Assembly (NCBI RefSeq): GCF_947286155.1
Contig: NZ_CAMYPD010000044.1
Span: 1 to 20,601 of the forward strand
Reading direction: 5' to 3'
Length of the DNA stretch: 20,601 bases
Source: an uncultured Tessaracoccus sp.
GTDB lineage: Bacteria; Actinomycetota; Actinomycetes; Propionibacteriales; Propionibacteriaceae
How positions within the stretch are numbered: the stretch's first letter is position 1; each line of letters opens with the position of its first letter. The notes beneath the pieces were generated by a model. That model was not told where the DNA came from, did no database searches, and saw only the letters and a list, made by a program, of their open reading frames with translations. Of this stretch, positions 6,957-14,394 are shown piece after piece. A program made the position numbers and the translations under genes.

Positions 6957-7122
6957 TCAGAGCGTCTATGGGTCAATGATGTACTGGGATGCCATGACTG
7001 AGAATCGGAGTAGGATGTATGCCATCGCGGGCCTGTACGACGAATGTCGTCGGCGTGTCTAGGCAGGTACGCGATACGAGGGCGGATAGCGTTCAACGCA
7101 GGCGATTGGAAAAGAGGAGACC
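6957..7122 (+). promoter_or_regulatory. Intergenic region, probable promoter of the second MerR gene
   Basis: This is the longest gap in the block. TAGGAT at 7011-7016 and TAGCGT at 7087-7092 match TANNNT, but neither has a clear -35 partner. AAGAGGAGA at 7112-7120 is a good ribosome binding site for the GTG at 7123. No stem-loop strong enough to call a terminator was found. The break suggests that the MerR-YihY pair can be transcribed on its own. Confidence 0.35.
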
Positions 7123-7659
7123 GTGGCCGAGCTGCAGGACACATTGTTCGATGGGGATTACTCCCCGCTGCCCAGTGACCAGGGCTTCCGCGGTCCTGTT
7201 GCGCACAAGGTCGCTGGCATCACCTACCGTCAGCTCGACTACTGGGCGCGCACGGGGCTCGTCGTGCCGTCGATCAGGCGCGCCGAGGGCTCTGGCTCGC
7301 AGCGGCTCTACTCCTTCCGCGACATCCTCCTGCTCCGCGTGGTGAAGCGATTCCTCGACGTCGGTATCTCCCTGCAGCAGATCCGTGTCGCCATCGATCA
7401 CCTGCGCTCACGCGGCGTCGAAGACGTCACTGAAGTCACGCTCGTGAGCGACGGTTTCAGCGTCTTCGAAGTCACCAGCGCCAATGAACTCTTCGACCTG
7501 TCCAAAGGCGGCCAGGGCATGTTCATGATCTCGGTGAGTTCCGTCTGGAAAGAAATCGAAGGAACCCTCCTTGCGCTACCGTCGGAACGCGCTACAGAAC
7601 AGCACCTCGACCATCCGGGCGACGAACTCGCCGCCCGGCGCAAAGCTAAGGCAGGCTAG
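7123..7659 (+). CDS. MerR-family transcriptional regulator (Rv1830-like)
   Basis: A 178-residue regulator. The MerR DNA-binding part spans about residues 25-80: GPVAHKVAGITYRQLDYWARTGLVVPS, then SGSQRLYSFRDILLLRVVKRFLDVGISLQQI. The C-terminal part (VTEVTLVSDGFSVFEVTSANELFDLSKGG) is conserved in the group but has no known ligand or metal-binding Cys pattern, so it is not one of the classical metal or redox sensors. Rv1830 lies in the same place in mycobacteria. The GTG start is supported by AAGAGGAGA just upstream. The stop is followed at once by the binding site of the YihY gene. Confidence 0.87.
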   Translation: MAELQDTLFDGDYSPLPSDQGFRGPVAHKVAGITYRQLDYWARTGLVVPSIRRAEGSGSQRLYSFRDILLLRVVKRFLDVGISLQQIRVAIDHLRSRGVEDVTEVTLVSDGFSVFEVTSANELFDLSKGGQGMFMISVSSVWKEIEGTLLALPSERATEQHLDHPGDELAARRKAKAG

Positions 7660-7670
7660 GAGCCTCAACA

Positions 7671-8789
7671 GTGAAGAACACCATTCAGAAGATTCTGAAC
7701 TGGCCGCCAGTCGCACACGCGATGGCGGCCAATAGTCGTTTCGGAGCACGGCTCGGCCCGCAGTTTGCTGGTGCAATCACCTATTTCTCAGTGCTGTCCA
7801 TCGTGCCGATCTTGATGTTCGCCTTCGCGATGCTCGGCATGGTACTGACGGTCTTCTACCCGGAACTGCTGGGCCAAGTGCAGGAGCAGATCAACGCTGC
7901 GCTCTCCGGCTCCGGTGATGCCGCCCAGTCGCTCACCACCACCATCGACCAAGCCCTCAACAACTGGAGGGGCATCGGAATCGTCGCAATCTTGACCGCC
8001 GGCTACTCCGGTTCCGGATGGGTGGGTAACCTCAAGAAAGCCGTGCGCATGATGTGGCGGGAGAATCCCGTCGATGAGGATCGCAAGCCCAATCCGGTCC
8101 TCGACATTCTGCAGAACATCGCCATCTTCCTCGGCCTGCTCGTCACCTTGCTGTTGGGGGTCGTCGTTGCGCAGGCCGGCTCGAGCGCGTCGGGGCTCGT
8201 CGTCGAATGGCTCGGTTGGGATAATATTCCCGGCATTGGCATCCTCATGCGGCTCGCCACCATTGCGATGACGCTGGTGGCGTCCTGGTTGCTGGTTGCG
8301 TTTCTGTTCCTCACGCTGCCCGACCCGAAGGAGCGCGCGAGCTGGAGGACATGGCTGATCGGTGTCACGATCGGCGCTGTGCTCATCACGATTCTGCAGC
8401 AACTCGTCGGCACCCTCATCGGGGTCTTCTCGGGTAACGCGGCAGCGGCTGTGTTCGGATCGCTCATCGTGATGATGTTGCTCATGAACCTCTTGGCGAC
8501 GGTGATCCTCATGGTGGCTGCATGGATTGGCACCGATGCGAGCCGACGCCAGGACAGCCGCATCGAACATGCTCGCGCCGCCGAGATGGCTGCCTCGCGT
8601 TCCGCGGTGGCCTTGGCGTTTGCGGATGATGTTGCCGAAGGGCCAGCAATGGTGCGCCAAGACGTCGCCGAACGCGGTGTGCGGGCCGGGCTGGGCGTTG
8701 GCTACGTGACGGGTGCCGCGACGGGCCTGGGAGCGGGTGCCTTGTTTGCCGGGCTCGTAGCGCTCATTACGCGCCTCGTTCGACGCTGA
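7671..8789 (+). CDS. YihY/BrkB-family inner membrane protein
   Basis: A 372-residue polytopic membrane protein. Early residues show the YihY signature (GPQFAGAITYFSVLSIVPILMF) and GWVGNLKKAVRMMW after the second hydrophobic stretch; about six membrane helices are spread over residues 35-290. A hydrophilic Ala-rich segment (RQDSRIEHARAAEMAAS) then leads to a last Gly/Ala-rich helix near the C terminus, which is longer than in minimal family members. The family was once mis-called ribonuclease BN; its true role is unknown, with transport suggested. The GTG at 7671 has GGAG at 7659-7662, eight bases upstream, overlapping the stop of the MerR gene, so the two are probably one transcript. Transcription ends at the hairpin at 8809-8850. 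Confidence 0.86.
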   Translation: MKNTIQKILNWPPVAHAMAANSRFGARLGPQFAGAITYFSVLSIVPILMFAFAMLGMVLTVFYPELLGQVQEQINAALSGSGDAAQSLTTTIDQALNNWRGIGIVAILTAGYSGSGWVGNLKKAVRMMWRENPVDEDRKPNPVLDILQNIAIFLGLLVTLLLGVVVAQAGSSASGLVVEWLGWDNIPGIGILMRLATIAMTLVASWLLVAFLFLTLPDPKERASWRTWLIGVTIGAVLITILQQLVGTLIGVFSGNAAAAVFGSLIVMMLLMNLLATVILMVAAWIGTDASRRQDSRIEHARAAEMAASRSAVALAFADDVAEGPAMVRQDVAERGVRAGLGVGYVTGAATGLGAGALFAGLVALITRLVRR

Positions 8790-8808
8790 GCATCAAGCAA
8801 CCGAGAAG

Positions 8809-8850
8809 CGTTGAGGGGATGAGCCCATGTGCGGACTCATCCCCTCAACG
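8809..8850. terminator. Bidirectional terminator hairpin between yihY and pfp
   Basis: A perfect 15-bp inverted repeat: CGTTGAGGGGATGAG at 8809-8823 and CTCATCCCCTCAACG at 8836-8850, with a 12-base loop. There is no strong T run on either side. It sits between two genes that converge, so it can end both transcripts. Confidence 0.85.
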
Positions 8851-8879
8851 TTGTATCTGCGTACGGGACCTCGCTGGCG

Positions 8880-10100
8880 TCAGTGCGCGGTGGCTGCCTT
8901 AGGGAAATCCTGTCCGATGGATGCCAGGAGATCCTTGTACCACTGCTGGTTGATATCGAACGCCTTGCCGCCGGCGATGCGATCGAACGCAATGGCGGAG
9001 AGCACGTCGCCGTTCTCTTCATCCTGCCCGATCACGCCGGACTCACCGCGCAGTGCGCAATCGACGGCGAGGTCGGTGCACTGCTTGATGAGGTCGAGGT
9101 CTTCCTGGTTGGCTGCAGCGGAGCGGGAGTAGTAGCCCGACTTCTGCACCATCACCTTCTCGGCTTTCAGCTGCTCAGCGAACTGCGAACCGAACCAGGC
9201 GCCCGGGTTCACCTTGTCGAGCTTTACGTGGCCGAAGGGGTCGCGCGGCACCTCTTCACCCGCAGCCTCCATCTCCGCAACGATCGAGTCGAGGCCTGCA
9301 CCTTCGGAGAGGAAGATGGTGACGTTGCCCACTTCGTCCATCACCTTGTTGAGGCGCTCGGCTTCCTTGGCGATGTCGATGTGGCCCTCGGGGACGAACA
9401 CCGCGTGAATGTCCCAGGCTTCCTTCGACAGGCCGATTTCCGGTAGCCACTGCTGCTCATTGACCCACTCGTGGTACTTCTGCGCAGTCGCAGCGGTGAG
9501 CCAGCCACAGTGGCGGCCCATGACCTCGTGGATGATGAGCATGCGGGATCCGGAGTTGTGCTCCGCGACGATGTTCTTGGCGAAACGCGCGCCCATCTCG
9601 GCGGCGGTCCATGCCCCCAACGACTGACGGATCGGGATCACGTCGTTGTCGATGGTCTTGGGCAGACCGACGACGGTGAGGCCGTAGTCGTGCTTCTCAA
9701 GGTAGGCGGCAAGATCTGCGGCGGTGGTGTTGGTGTCGTCGCCACCGATGGTGTGCAGCACGTCGACGCCGTCTGCCACCAGGCGGTCGGCCGCTACCTT
9801 GAGCGGATCGTCGCCTTTCTGCACTAGACCGCGCTTCACCAGGTCTTTCACGTTGGTGAGCTTGACGCGGGAGTTGCCGATGGGGGAGCCGCCGTAGCGA
9901 TGCAGCAGGCTGGCATTGGCGCGCACTTCGTCGGTCACGACGAGGAAGTCGCCCTGGAGGAGGCCCTGGTAGCCGTGGCGGTAGGCAATGATTTCAACCT
10001 CGGGGGCAACCTTCGTGTATTTCTCGATGAGCCCGCCGATGGCGGAGGAGAGGCACGGAGCGAAACCACCTGCGGTCAGAATGGCGACCTTCTTGACCAT
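8880..10100 (-). CDS. pfp: Pyrophosphate-dependent 6-phosphofructokinase
   Basis: A 406-residue enzyme that phosphorylates fructose 6-phosphate, reversibly if pyrophosphate is the donor. Motifs in order: LTAGGFAPCLSSAIGG at 8-23, IGGDDTNTTA at 118-127, LPKTIDNDV at 146-154 with the catalytic Asp151, and MGRHCGWLTA at 194-203. The second Asp in GGDD and Lys148 before TIDND are the marks of PPi use; ATP enzymes have Gly at that Asp. Length and sequence type agree with the propionibacterial enzyme, which uses PPi. The longer reading to 10235 is unlikely: ATG at 10100 is preceded by AAAGGACT with good spacing and begins MVKKVAILTAGG. The gene is alone on its strand, divergent from the TadE-like gene and convergent with yihY. 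Confidence 0.93.
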   Translation of the reverse strand: MVKKVAILTAGGFAPCLSSAIGGLIEKYTKVAPEVEIIAYRHGYQGLLQGDFLVVTDEVRANASLLHRYGGSPIGNSRVKLTNVKDLVKRGLVQKGDDPLKVAADRLVADGVDVLHTIGGDDTNTTAADLAAYLEKHDYGLTVVGLPKTIDNDVIPIRQSLGAWTAAEMGARFAKNIVAEHNSGSRMLIIHEVMGRHCGWLTAATAQKYHEWVNEQQWLPEIGLSKEAWDIHAVFVPEGHIDIAKEAERLNKVMDEVGNVTIFLSEGAGLDSIVAEMEAAGEEVPRDPFGHVKLDKVNPGAWFGSQFAEQLKAEKVMVQKSGYYSRSAAANQEDLDLIKQCTDLAVDCALRGESGVIGQDEENGDVLSAIAFDRIAGGKAFDINQQWYKDLLASIGQDFPKAATAH

Positions 10101-10210
10101 GAAGAGTCCTTTCGTGTTCGAACAGTGAGTCGTCCCCACCTTATTGCACGTTGTCCACAGCTGGCGCATGGGTACTCGAGTTGCACCCCATCTCCTGCGA
10201 TGATGAGCGC
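10101..10210. promoter_or_regulatory. Divergent intergenic region with pfp promoter elements, a palindrome and a DnaA-box-like 9-mer
   Basis: On the minus strand AAAGGACT (10112 to 10105) is the pfp ribosome binding site, and TAAGGT (10143 to 10138) fits a -10 box giving a short leader. The leader contains a perfect 10-bp palindrome TGTTCGAACA at 10115-10124. At 10151-10159 TTGTCCACA equals the DnaA box form common in high-GC actinobacteria. On the plus strand GATGAT at 10199-10204 lies six bases before the ATG at 10211 and could be a weak -10 box for a leaderless TadE-like transcript, since no Shine-Dalgarno site is seen there. Confidence 0.4.
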
Positions 10211-10630
10211 ATGCGCAGTCAACGAGGTCTTGCACCAGCGGTAGAAGCCGCCGTGATTATCCCTGGGCTCGTGTTGCTCGTCGGGCTCGTCGTCGTCTTC
10301 GCGCGCATCGTCATGGCCCAGCATGATCTCGATGCGGTCGCGGGCAATGCCGCCCGGGCCGTCTCCATGGCCCGCGACGCCGCCCACGCACGTACGTCCG
10401 CTGCCGCACTCGTCGCTGAGCAGCTTCAGGGAGAAGGGCTGAGGTGCGAACACACCCGCGTCGACATTGACGCCGCCGGTCTTCGTGCTGCGCTTGGCAG
10501 CAATGCGACGGTGAGTGTCACCGTCGAGTGTGCGGTATCCATGGCGGACGTGGTGTTGCCGGGCGTGCCAGGCTCGGTGACAGTGCGAGCACATGTCGAA
10601 TCGCCGGTCGACAAGTTTCGGGGGCGGTAA
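10211..10630 (+). CDS. TadE-like pilus assembly/membrane protein
   Basis: A 139-residue protein with a short basic N terminus (MRSQRGLAPAVEAAV) and one hydrophobic helix at about 14-33 (IIPGLVLLVGLVVVFARIVM), followed by the small outside domain typical of TadE/TadG-like pseudopilins: HDLDAVAGNAARAVSMARD, then two or three beta strands (NATVSVTVECAVSMAD, GSVTVRAHVESPVD). TadE proteins normally belong to Flp/Tad pilus clusters with TadA, TadB and TadC; none of those is in the window, so this one is orphan here. A cysteine pair may form in the outer domain (RCEH and VECAV). Start ATG 10211 is chosen because the earlier one at 10151 adds residues unlike the family. The TAA stop is part of the -10 box of the next gene. 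Confidence 0.75.
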   Translation: MRSQRGLAPAVEAAVIIPGLVLLVGLVVVFARIVMAQHDLDAVAGNAARAVSMARDAAHARTSAAALVAEQLQGEGLRCEHTRVDIDAAGLRAALGSNATVSVTVECAVSMADVVLPGVPGSVTVRAHVESPVDKFRGR

Positions 10631-10633
10631 GCT
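10628..10633 (+). promoter_or_regulatory. -10 box (TAAGCT) of a leaderless promoter, overlapping a stop codon
   Basis: TAAGCT fits TANNNT and ends six bases before the ATG at 10640, the spacing expected for transcription starting at the start codon. The first three bases are the stop codon of the TadE-like gene. No Shine-Dalgarno site fits the short gap. A possible -35 TCGACA at 10608-10613 is only 14 bases away, shorter than ideal. Confidence 0.45.
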
Positions 10634-10639
10634 CGGTGC

Positions 10640-11506
10640 ATGGAGCGAAAGTTTGGCAAGTTCACGGTTTCTGCATTGGGTTACGGCGCGATGCCGTTGT
10701 CGTTTGGCGAAACGTCGGATGACCCGTCACAGGTGATTCACGCTGCACTCGACGCCGGCATCACCCTGATCGATACGGCCGATATATACGCACCCAGCTG
10801 GGATCAAATGGGTCACAACGAGCGGCTCGTGGCAGAGGGCCTGCGTACCTACGAGGGTGACACCTCGCGCGTCGTCGTCGCCACGAAAGCAGGGATCACT
10901 CGTGCTGAGGGGGAACAGTGGGGGAGATGCGCCACACTTGAGTACCTGCGCAGCCGCGCGGAGGCTGCATGCCGCAACCTCGGGGTGGAGCAACTCGACT
11001 TGTTGTACCTTCACCGTCCTGACCGGTCGCTCACCTACGCGGATTCGATTCGCGCGCTGCAGCAGTTGAAGGCCGACGGGCTCACCGCCGAGGTGGGCAT
11101 TTCGAACGCCAACGTCGAAGAAATCGAGATCGCCCTCGACGTGCTCGGTCCCGGACAGCTCGCCGCGGTGCAAAACGAGTTCTCCCCGTGGTTCCATCAC
11201 ACGAGCAAGCCAGAGATGGAGCTGTGCGCCCGTGAAGGTATCGCATTCGTTCCGTTCTCACCGCTGGGTGGCACCGGAGGCGGCGCCAAGCGGCTCGATC
11301 AGCGCTTCCCGTCAATTCGCAGCGCCTCGCAAGAATTAGGCATCAGCCCACAGCGAGTCACACTCGCCTGGGAGATGTCGCTGGGAGAGCACATCATTCC
11401 TATCCCCGGCGCATCGCGCGTCGCATCCATTACCGACTCCGCAGCGGCCCTGCATGACACCCTGCCCGCAGAGGTACTCGAAGCGATTACGGCTGAGGTG
11501 TTCTGA
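10640..11506 (+). CDS. Aldo/keto reductase
   Basis: A 288-residue (beta/alpha)8 barrel NADPH-dependent oxidoreductase. The catalytic tetrad is present: Asp45 and Tyr50 in DTADIYAP, Lys83 in ATKAG, and His125 in LLYLHRPD. The C-terminal cofactor loop is also seen (HIIPIPGASRVASI). The Arg after His (HRPD) and general layout are those of the AKR families that reduce aldehydes or ketoses, such as AKR11/12-type proteins; the substrate cannot be told. The protein is slightly shorter than the usual 310-330. The gene overlaps the YciO-type gene by one base (TGATG), so both are translated from one message. Confidence 0.9.
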   Translation: MERKFGKFTVSALGYGAMPLSFGETSDDPSQVIHAALDAGITLIDTADIYAPSWDQMGHNERLVAEGLRTYEGDTSRVVVATKAGITRAEGEQWGRCATLEYLRSRAEAACRNLGVEQLDLLYLHRPDRSLTYADSIRALQQLKADGLTAEVGISNANVEEIEIALDVLGPGQLAAVQNEFSPWFHHTSKPEMELCAREGIAFVPFSPLGGTGGGAKRLDQRFPSIRSASQELGISPQRVTLAWEMSLGEHIIPIPGASRVASITDSAAALHDTLPAEVLEAITAEVF

Positions 11507-12129
11507 TGTTGGCTCGTTACTACGATGTGCACCCGGAGAACCCGCAGCCGCGCAGCATCGCGCAGGTGGCGACGGTGCTGAAGGACGGCGGCCTCGTCGT
11601 GTACCCGACCGATTCGGGTTTCGCGCTGGGCACGATGCTCGGCAACGCGGATGGGATTGAGCGCATCAAAGCCATTCGGCAGCTCGACGACAAACACAAC
11701 TTCACGCTCGTCGTTGACGAATTTGCCAAGCTGGGCCACTACGTCGAGATGGACAACTGGGTGTTCCGAGCCATCAAGGCGGCCACGCCAGGCCCGTACA
11801 CGTTCATCTTGAAGGCCACGCGCGAGGTTCCGAGGATGATGCAGCACCCGAAGAAGCGGACGGTCGGTGTGCGCATTCCGGCGCACGTCACGTCGCTGGC
11901 GTTGCTCGAGGCACTGGGTGCCCCGCTGGTGAGCTCAACGCTGCTCCTACCTGATCTCGAACAGCCCCCGACCGAGGGGTGGGAAGTGAAGGAGCTGCTG
12001 GAGCATCAGGTCGATGTCGTGCTTGACTCCGGCGACGTCGGACTAGAGCCCACCACCGTGGTGGATATGACGGGCAGCGAGCCCGAAGTGCTTCGTCGAG
12101 GTGCCGGGGATATCAGCTGGTTCGAGTGA
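11506..12129 (+). CDS. YciO-type Sua5/YrdC/TsaC family protein
   Basis: A 207-residue member of the Sua5/YrdC fold, which in TsaC makes threonylcarbamoyl-AMP for the t6A modification of tRNA. The segments VVYPTDSGFALG (33-44), RQLDDKHNFTLVV (58-70), TPGPYTFILKATREVPR and KRTVGVRIPAH are those of the YciO branch, recognised also by HPENPQPR at the N terminus as in E. coli YciO. YciO lacks part of the TsaC functional set, and its role in t6A is disputed, so this gene may not be the cell's main threonylcarbamoyl-AMP synthase. It begins on the last base of the aldo/keto reductase gene and ends four bases from the convergent DUF4870 gene. Confidence 0.88.
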   Translation: MLARYYDVHPENPQPRSIAQVATVLKDGGLVVYPTDSGFALGTMLGNADGIERIKAIRQLDDKHNFTLVVDEFAKLGHYVEMDNWVFRAIKAATPGPYTFILKATREVPRMMQHPKKRTVGVRIPAHVTSLALLEALGAPLVSSTLLLPDLEQPPTEGWEVKELLEHQVDVVLDSGDVGLEPTTVVDMTGSEPEVLRRGAGDISWFE

Positions 12130-12133
12130 GCAC

Positions 12134-12772
12134 TCAGACGTCGTCTTTGCGTGTGAACGGGATCGCGCCCTTGTAGCGAATAGGGGAACCCTCGACGTAC
12201 TTCGTCTGGGCTTCCATCGCCCCGAGCAGGGCCAGCATGAAGTACACCACGTTGAGCAGTCCAAAGATGCCGCCGACGAATCCGCTCGCGAGCGCGAAAC
12301 CGACGGAGAGAATCGTGCGGGTGATTCCCATGTTCATCGTCTCGCGAAGGTGCTGGTCGTACACGCGTTCCTTGTCCTTCTCGATGAAGAAGAAGATGAT
12401 GGACGCGATGGGGAAGAACACCGAGAGCCAGGTGTTGAGCTTATGCATGGTGAGGTTGGCCTGCCGCTCGGGTGGCACCGCGGGTGCTCGATACGCTGGC
12501 ACCGGCACCGGGCCGTTCTGAGCGACGAAGGGGTTCTCGTAGGCTCCTGTGTAGTAGCTGTTCCCGCTCGCGCCGTAGGCTGGGTGTGCGGTGGATTGCG
12601 ACGGCGTGTCGGCGTAGCGTGATCCGTAGAACGGGTTCACAGGGTCGGTCACCGGTTGTGGGGAAGGCTTCGCCTGATCTTCGGAAGAGGGGCGCGGCTT
12701 GTCCTGGGTATCGTTCCCATCGATCTCGTCAATGATGTCGTCGATGTCTCGGTACGGGTCGTACTCAGTCAT
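12134..12772 (-). CDS. DUF4870 domain membrane protein with Pro/Tyr-rich tail
   Basis: A 212-residue protein. The first 105 or so residues are hydrophilic and disordered in appearance: an acidic start (YDPYRDIDDIIDEIDG), then a Pro/Tyr/Ser-rich stretch. From NLTMHKLNTWLSVFFPIASIIFFFIEKDK on it follows DUF4870 (Tic20-like fold), with a further DQHLRETMNMGITRTI helix and two hydrophobic segments near 155-185 in a region rich in Gly. Function unknown for the family. AAGGAGAGA lies just before the ATG, and TACACT on the minus strand (12800 to 12795) may be its -10 box. It shares a 59-base divergent promoter region with the DUF1846 gene and its stop is four bases from that of the YciO-type gene, leaving no room for a separate terminator. 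Confidence 0.82.
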   Translation of the reverse strand: MTEYDPYRDIDDIIDEIDGNDTQDKPRPSSEDQAKPSPQPVTDPVNPFYGSRYADTPSQSTAHPAYGASGNSYYTGAYENPFVAQNGPVPVPAYRAPAVPPERQANLTMHKLNTWLSVFFPIASIIFFFIEKDKERVYDQHLRETMNMGITRTILSVGFALASGFVGGIFGLLNVVYFMLALLGAMEAQTKYVEGSPIRYKGAIPFTRKDDV

Positions 12773-12818
12773 GTCTCTCCTTCACGCTGCATCCAGTGTA
12801 CGTGGAAGGATGAGGCGC

Positions 12819-12824
12819 TATGCT
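12819..12824 (+). promoter_or_regulatory. -10 box (TATGCT) of a leaderless promoter for the DUF1846 gene
   Basis: TATGCT is close to the TATAAT consensus and lies seven bases before GTG 12832. This geometry makes the GTG the likely first codon of a leaderless message and places the alternative ATG at 12820 inside the -10 box. No -35 box is obvious. Confidence 0.45.
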
Positions 12825-12831
12825 TCCGCAC

Positions 12832-14319
12832 GTGCAGTTAGGCTTTGACCGCGAAAAGTACCTCGCCATGCAGTCCGAGCACATTGAAGCTCGTCGGGCG
12901 CAGTTCGGCGGAAAACTCTACCTCGAATTCGGTGGGAAACTCTTCGACGACATGCACGCGTCCCGCGTGCTGCCGGGGTTCACCCCAGATAACAAGATCG
13001 AGATGCTCGAGACCATGCGCGACGACGTCGAGGTCGTCATCGCGGTGAATGCCAAAGACATCGCGACGAAAAAACAGCGTGCCGACCTGGGTATCCCGTA
13101 TGAAGAGGACGTGCTGCGCCTCATCGACGCCTTCCGTGAGCGCGGGCTGTTCGTCGGCAGCGTGGTCATCACGCAGACGACAGAAGACAACGCACCCGCC
13201 CGCGCGTTTCGTCGCAAACTCGAACGCCTCGGCCTGCGCGTCTACCGCCACTATCCCATCAAGGGGTACCCGCATGACGTGAAGCACATCGTCAGCGAGT
13301 CCGGGCTCGGGCGCAACGACTACATCGAGACCGAACACGACGTCGTCGTGGTCACGGCGCCAGGGCCGGGCAGCGGAAAGATGGCGACGTGCCTGTCGCA
13401 GCTGTATCACGACCACCAGCGCGGCATCACCTCTGGGTACGCGAAATACGAGACGTTCCCCATCTGGAACCTCGCGCTCGACCACCCCGTCAATATCGCG
13501 TACGAGGCCGCGACGGCAGACCTGGACGACGTGAACCTCATCGACCCGTACCACCTCGCCGCCTACGGCGAGCAGTGCGTCAACTACAACCGCGACGTTG
13601 AGGTCTTTCCAGTGCTCAACCAGCTGTTCGAGAGCCTGCTGGGGGAGTCGCCCTACAAATCGCCCACCGATATGGGCGTCAACATGGTCGGTTTCTGCAT
13701 CAGCGACGACGAGGTGTGCCGACGCGCCTCTAAGCAGGAGGTCATTCGACGGTGGTACAAGGCCGTCGTCGAGGAGAAAGCCGAAGCGCTGGAACCCGAC
13801 GCGTCGGAGAAGATCGCGTTGCTGATGACCCAGCTGGGCATCACCGTCGAAGACCGTCCCGTCGTGGTGGCAGCCAACAATCTAGCTAAGAAGACGAAGA
13901 ACCCGGCAGCGGCCATGGAATTGCCCGACGGAACGGTTGTTACGGGTAAGACTTCCGCCCTGCTCGGGGCATCGTCGGCGATGCTCATCAACGCGCTCAA
14001 GGCTCTGTGCGATATCGATGACGACATCGATCTGCTCTCACCTGAATCAATCGAGCCGATCCAATGGCTGAAGACGCAGGTGCTTGGCTCGCAGAACCCA
14101 CGCCTGCATACCGACGAGGTGCTGATCGCGCTGGCGGTGAGCGCCAAATCAGATCCGAACGCGGCGCTCGCCATGGAAGGACTACAGCAGCTGCGCGGGT
14201 GCGACGTGCACGAGAGCGTCATTCTCGGGCCCGTAGACGAGAACATCTTCCGGCAGCTGGGTATTCACGTAACGACGGAACCTGTCTACCAGACGAAGAA
14301 GCTCTATCGAAAGCGCTGA
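12832..14319 (+). CDS. DUF1846 family protein of unknown function
   Basis: A 495-residue cytoplasmic protein of the DUF1846 (UPF0371) family, known mainly from Firmicutes and some actinobacteria, with structures but no assigned reaction. The start VQLGFDREKYLAMQSEHI agrees with the family pattern GFD-x-x-KY-x-x-x-Q-x-x-x-I. A glycine-rich loop GPGSGK at residues 178-183, after a hydrophobic strand VVVVTAP, looks like a nucleotide-binding loop, and the following KMATCLSQLYHDHQRG is a conserved block. The C-terminal third (about 320-495) is a separate alpha/beta domain. I chose GTG 12832 over ATG 12820 because of the family N terminus and the -10 box that covers 12820. There are no partner genes; it stands alone between divergent and downstream transcripts. 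Confidence 0.87.
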   Translation: MQLGFDREKYLAMQSEHIEARRAQFGGKLYLEFGGKLFDDMHASRVLPGFTPDNKIEMLETMRDDVEVVIAVNAKDIATKKQRADLGIPYEEDVLRLIDAFRERGLFVGSVVITQTTEDNAPARAFRRKLERLGLRVYRHYPIKGYPHDVKHIVSESGLGRNDYIETEHDVVVVTAPGPGSGKMATCLSQLYHDHQRGITSGYAKYETFPIWNLALDHPVNIAYEAATADLDDVNLIDPYHLAAYGEQCVNYNRDVEVFPVLNQLFESLLGESPYKSPTDMGVNMVGFCISDDEVCRRASKQEVIRRWYKAVVEEKAEALEPDASEKIALLMTQLGITVEDRPVVVAANNLAKKTKNPAAAMELPDGTVVTGKTSALLGASSAMLINALKALCDIDDDIDLLSPESIEPIQWLKTQVLGSQNPRLHTDEVLIALAVSAKSDPNAALAMEGLQQLRGCDVHESVILGPVDENIFRQLGIHVTTEPVYQTKKLYRKR

Positions 14320-14364
14320 GCACACCTCTTTTGGTCACAGTTTGGCTACAACGCCACCTCGCCC

Positions 14365-14394
14365 TTGCATGCGCGAAGCACGTGTGATTATCAT
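14365..14394 (+). promoter_or_regulatory. Promoter of the GH172-ABC transporter operon
   Basis: TTGCAT at 14365-14370 and TATCAT at 14389-14394 are separated by 18 bases, a good match to a housekeeping sigma factor promoter. Transcription would begin near 14401, inside the palindromic operator at 14395-14412. Confidence 0.6.

Noticed and set aside
10115..10124. SOS (LexA) box
   Set aside because: The actinobacterial LexA site is TCGAAC-N4-GTTCGA; this palindrome has the half-sites in the opposite arrangement without the spacer.
12124..12135. Small inverted repeat GAGT-N4-ACTC spanning the convergent stop codons of the YciO-type and DUF4870 genes
   Set aside because: A stem of only four or five pairs with a tiny loop is too weak to call a terminator.
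12838..13554. Minus-strand open frame of 238 codons opposite the DUF1846 gene
   Set aside because: It is a shadow of a conserved gene and is rich in Val/Arg/His without domain features.
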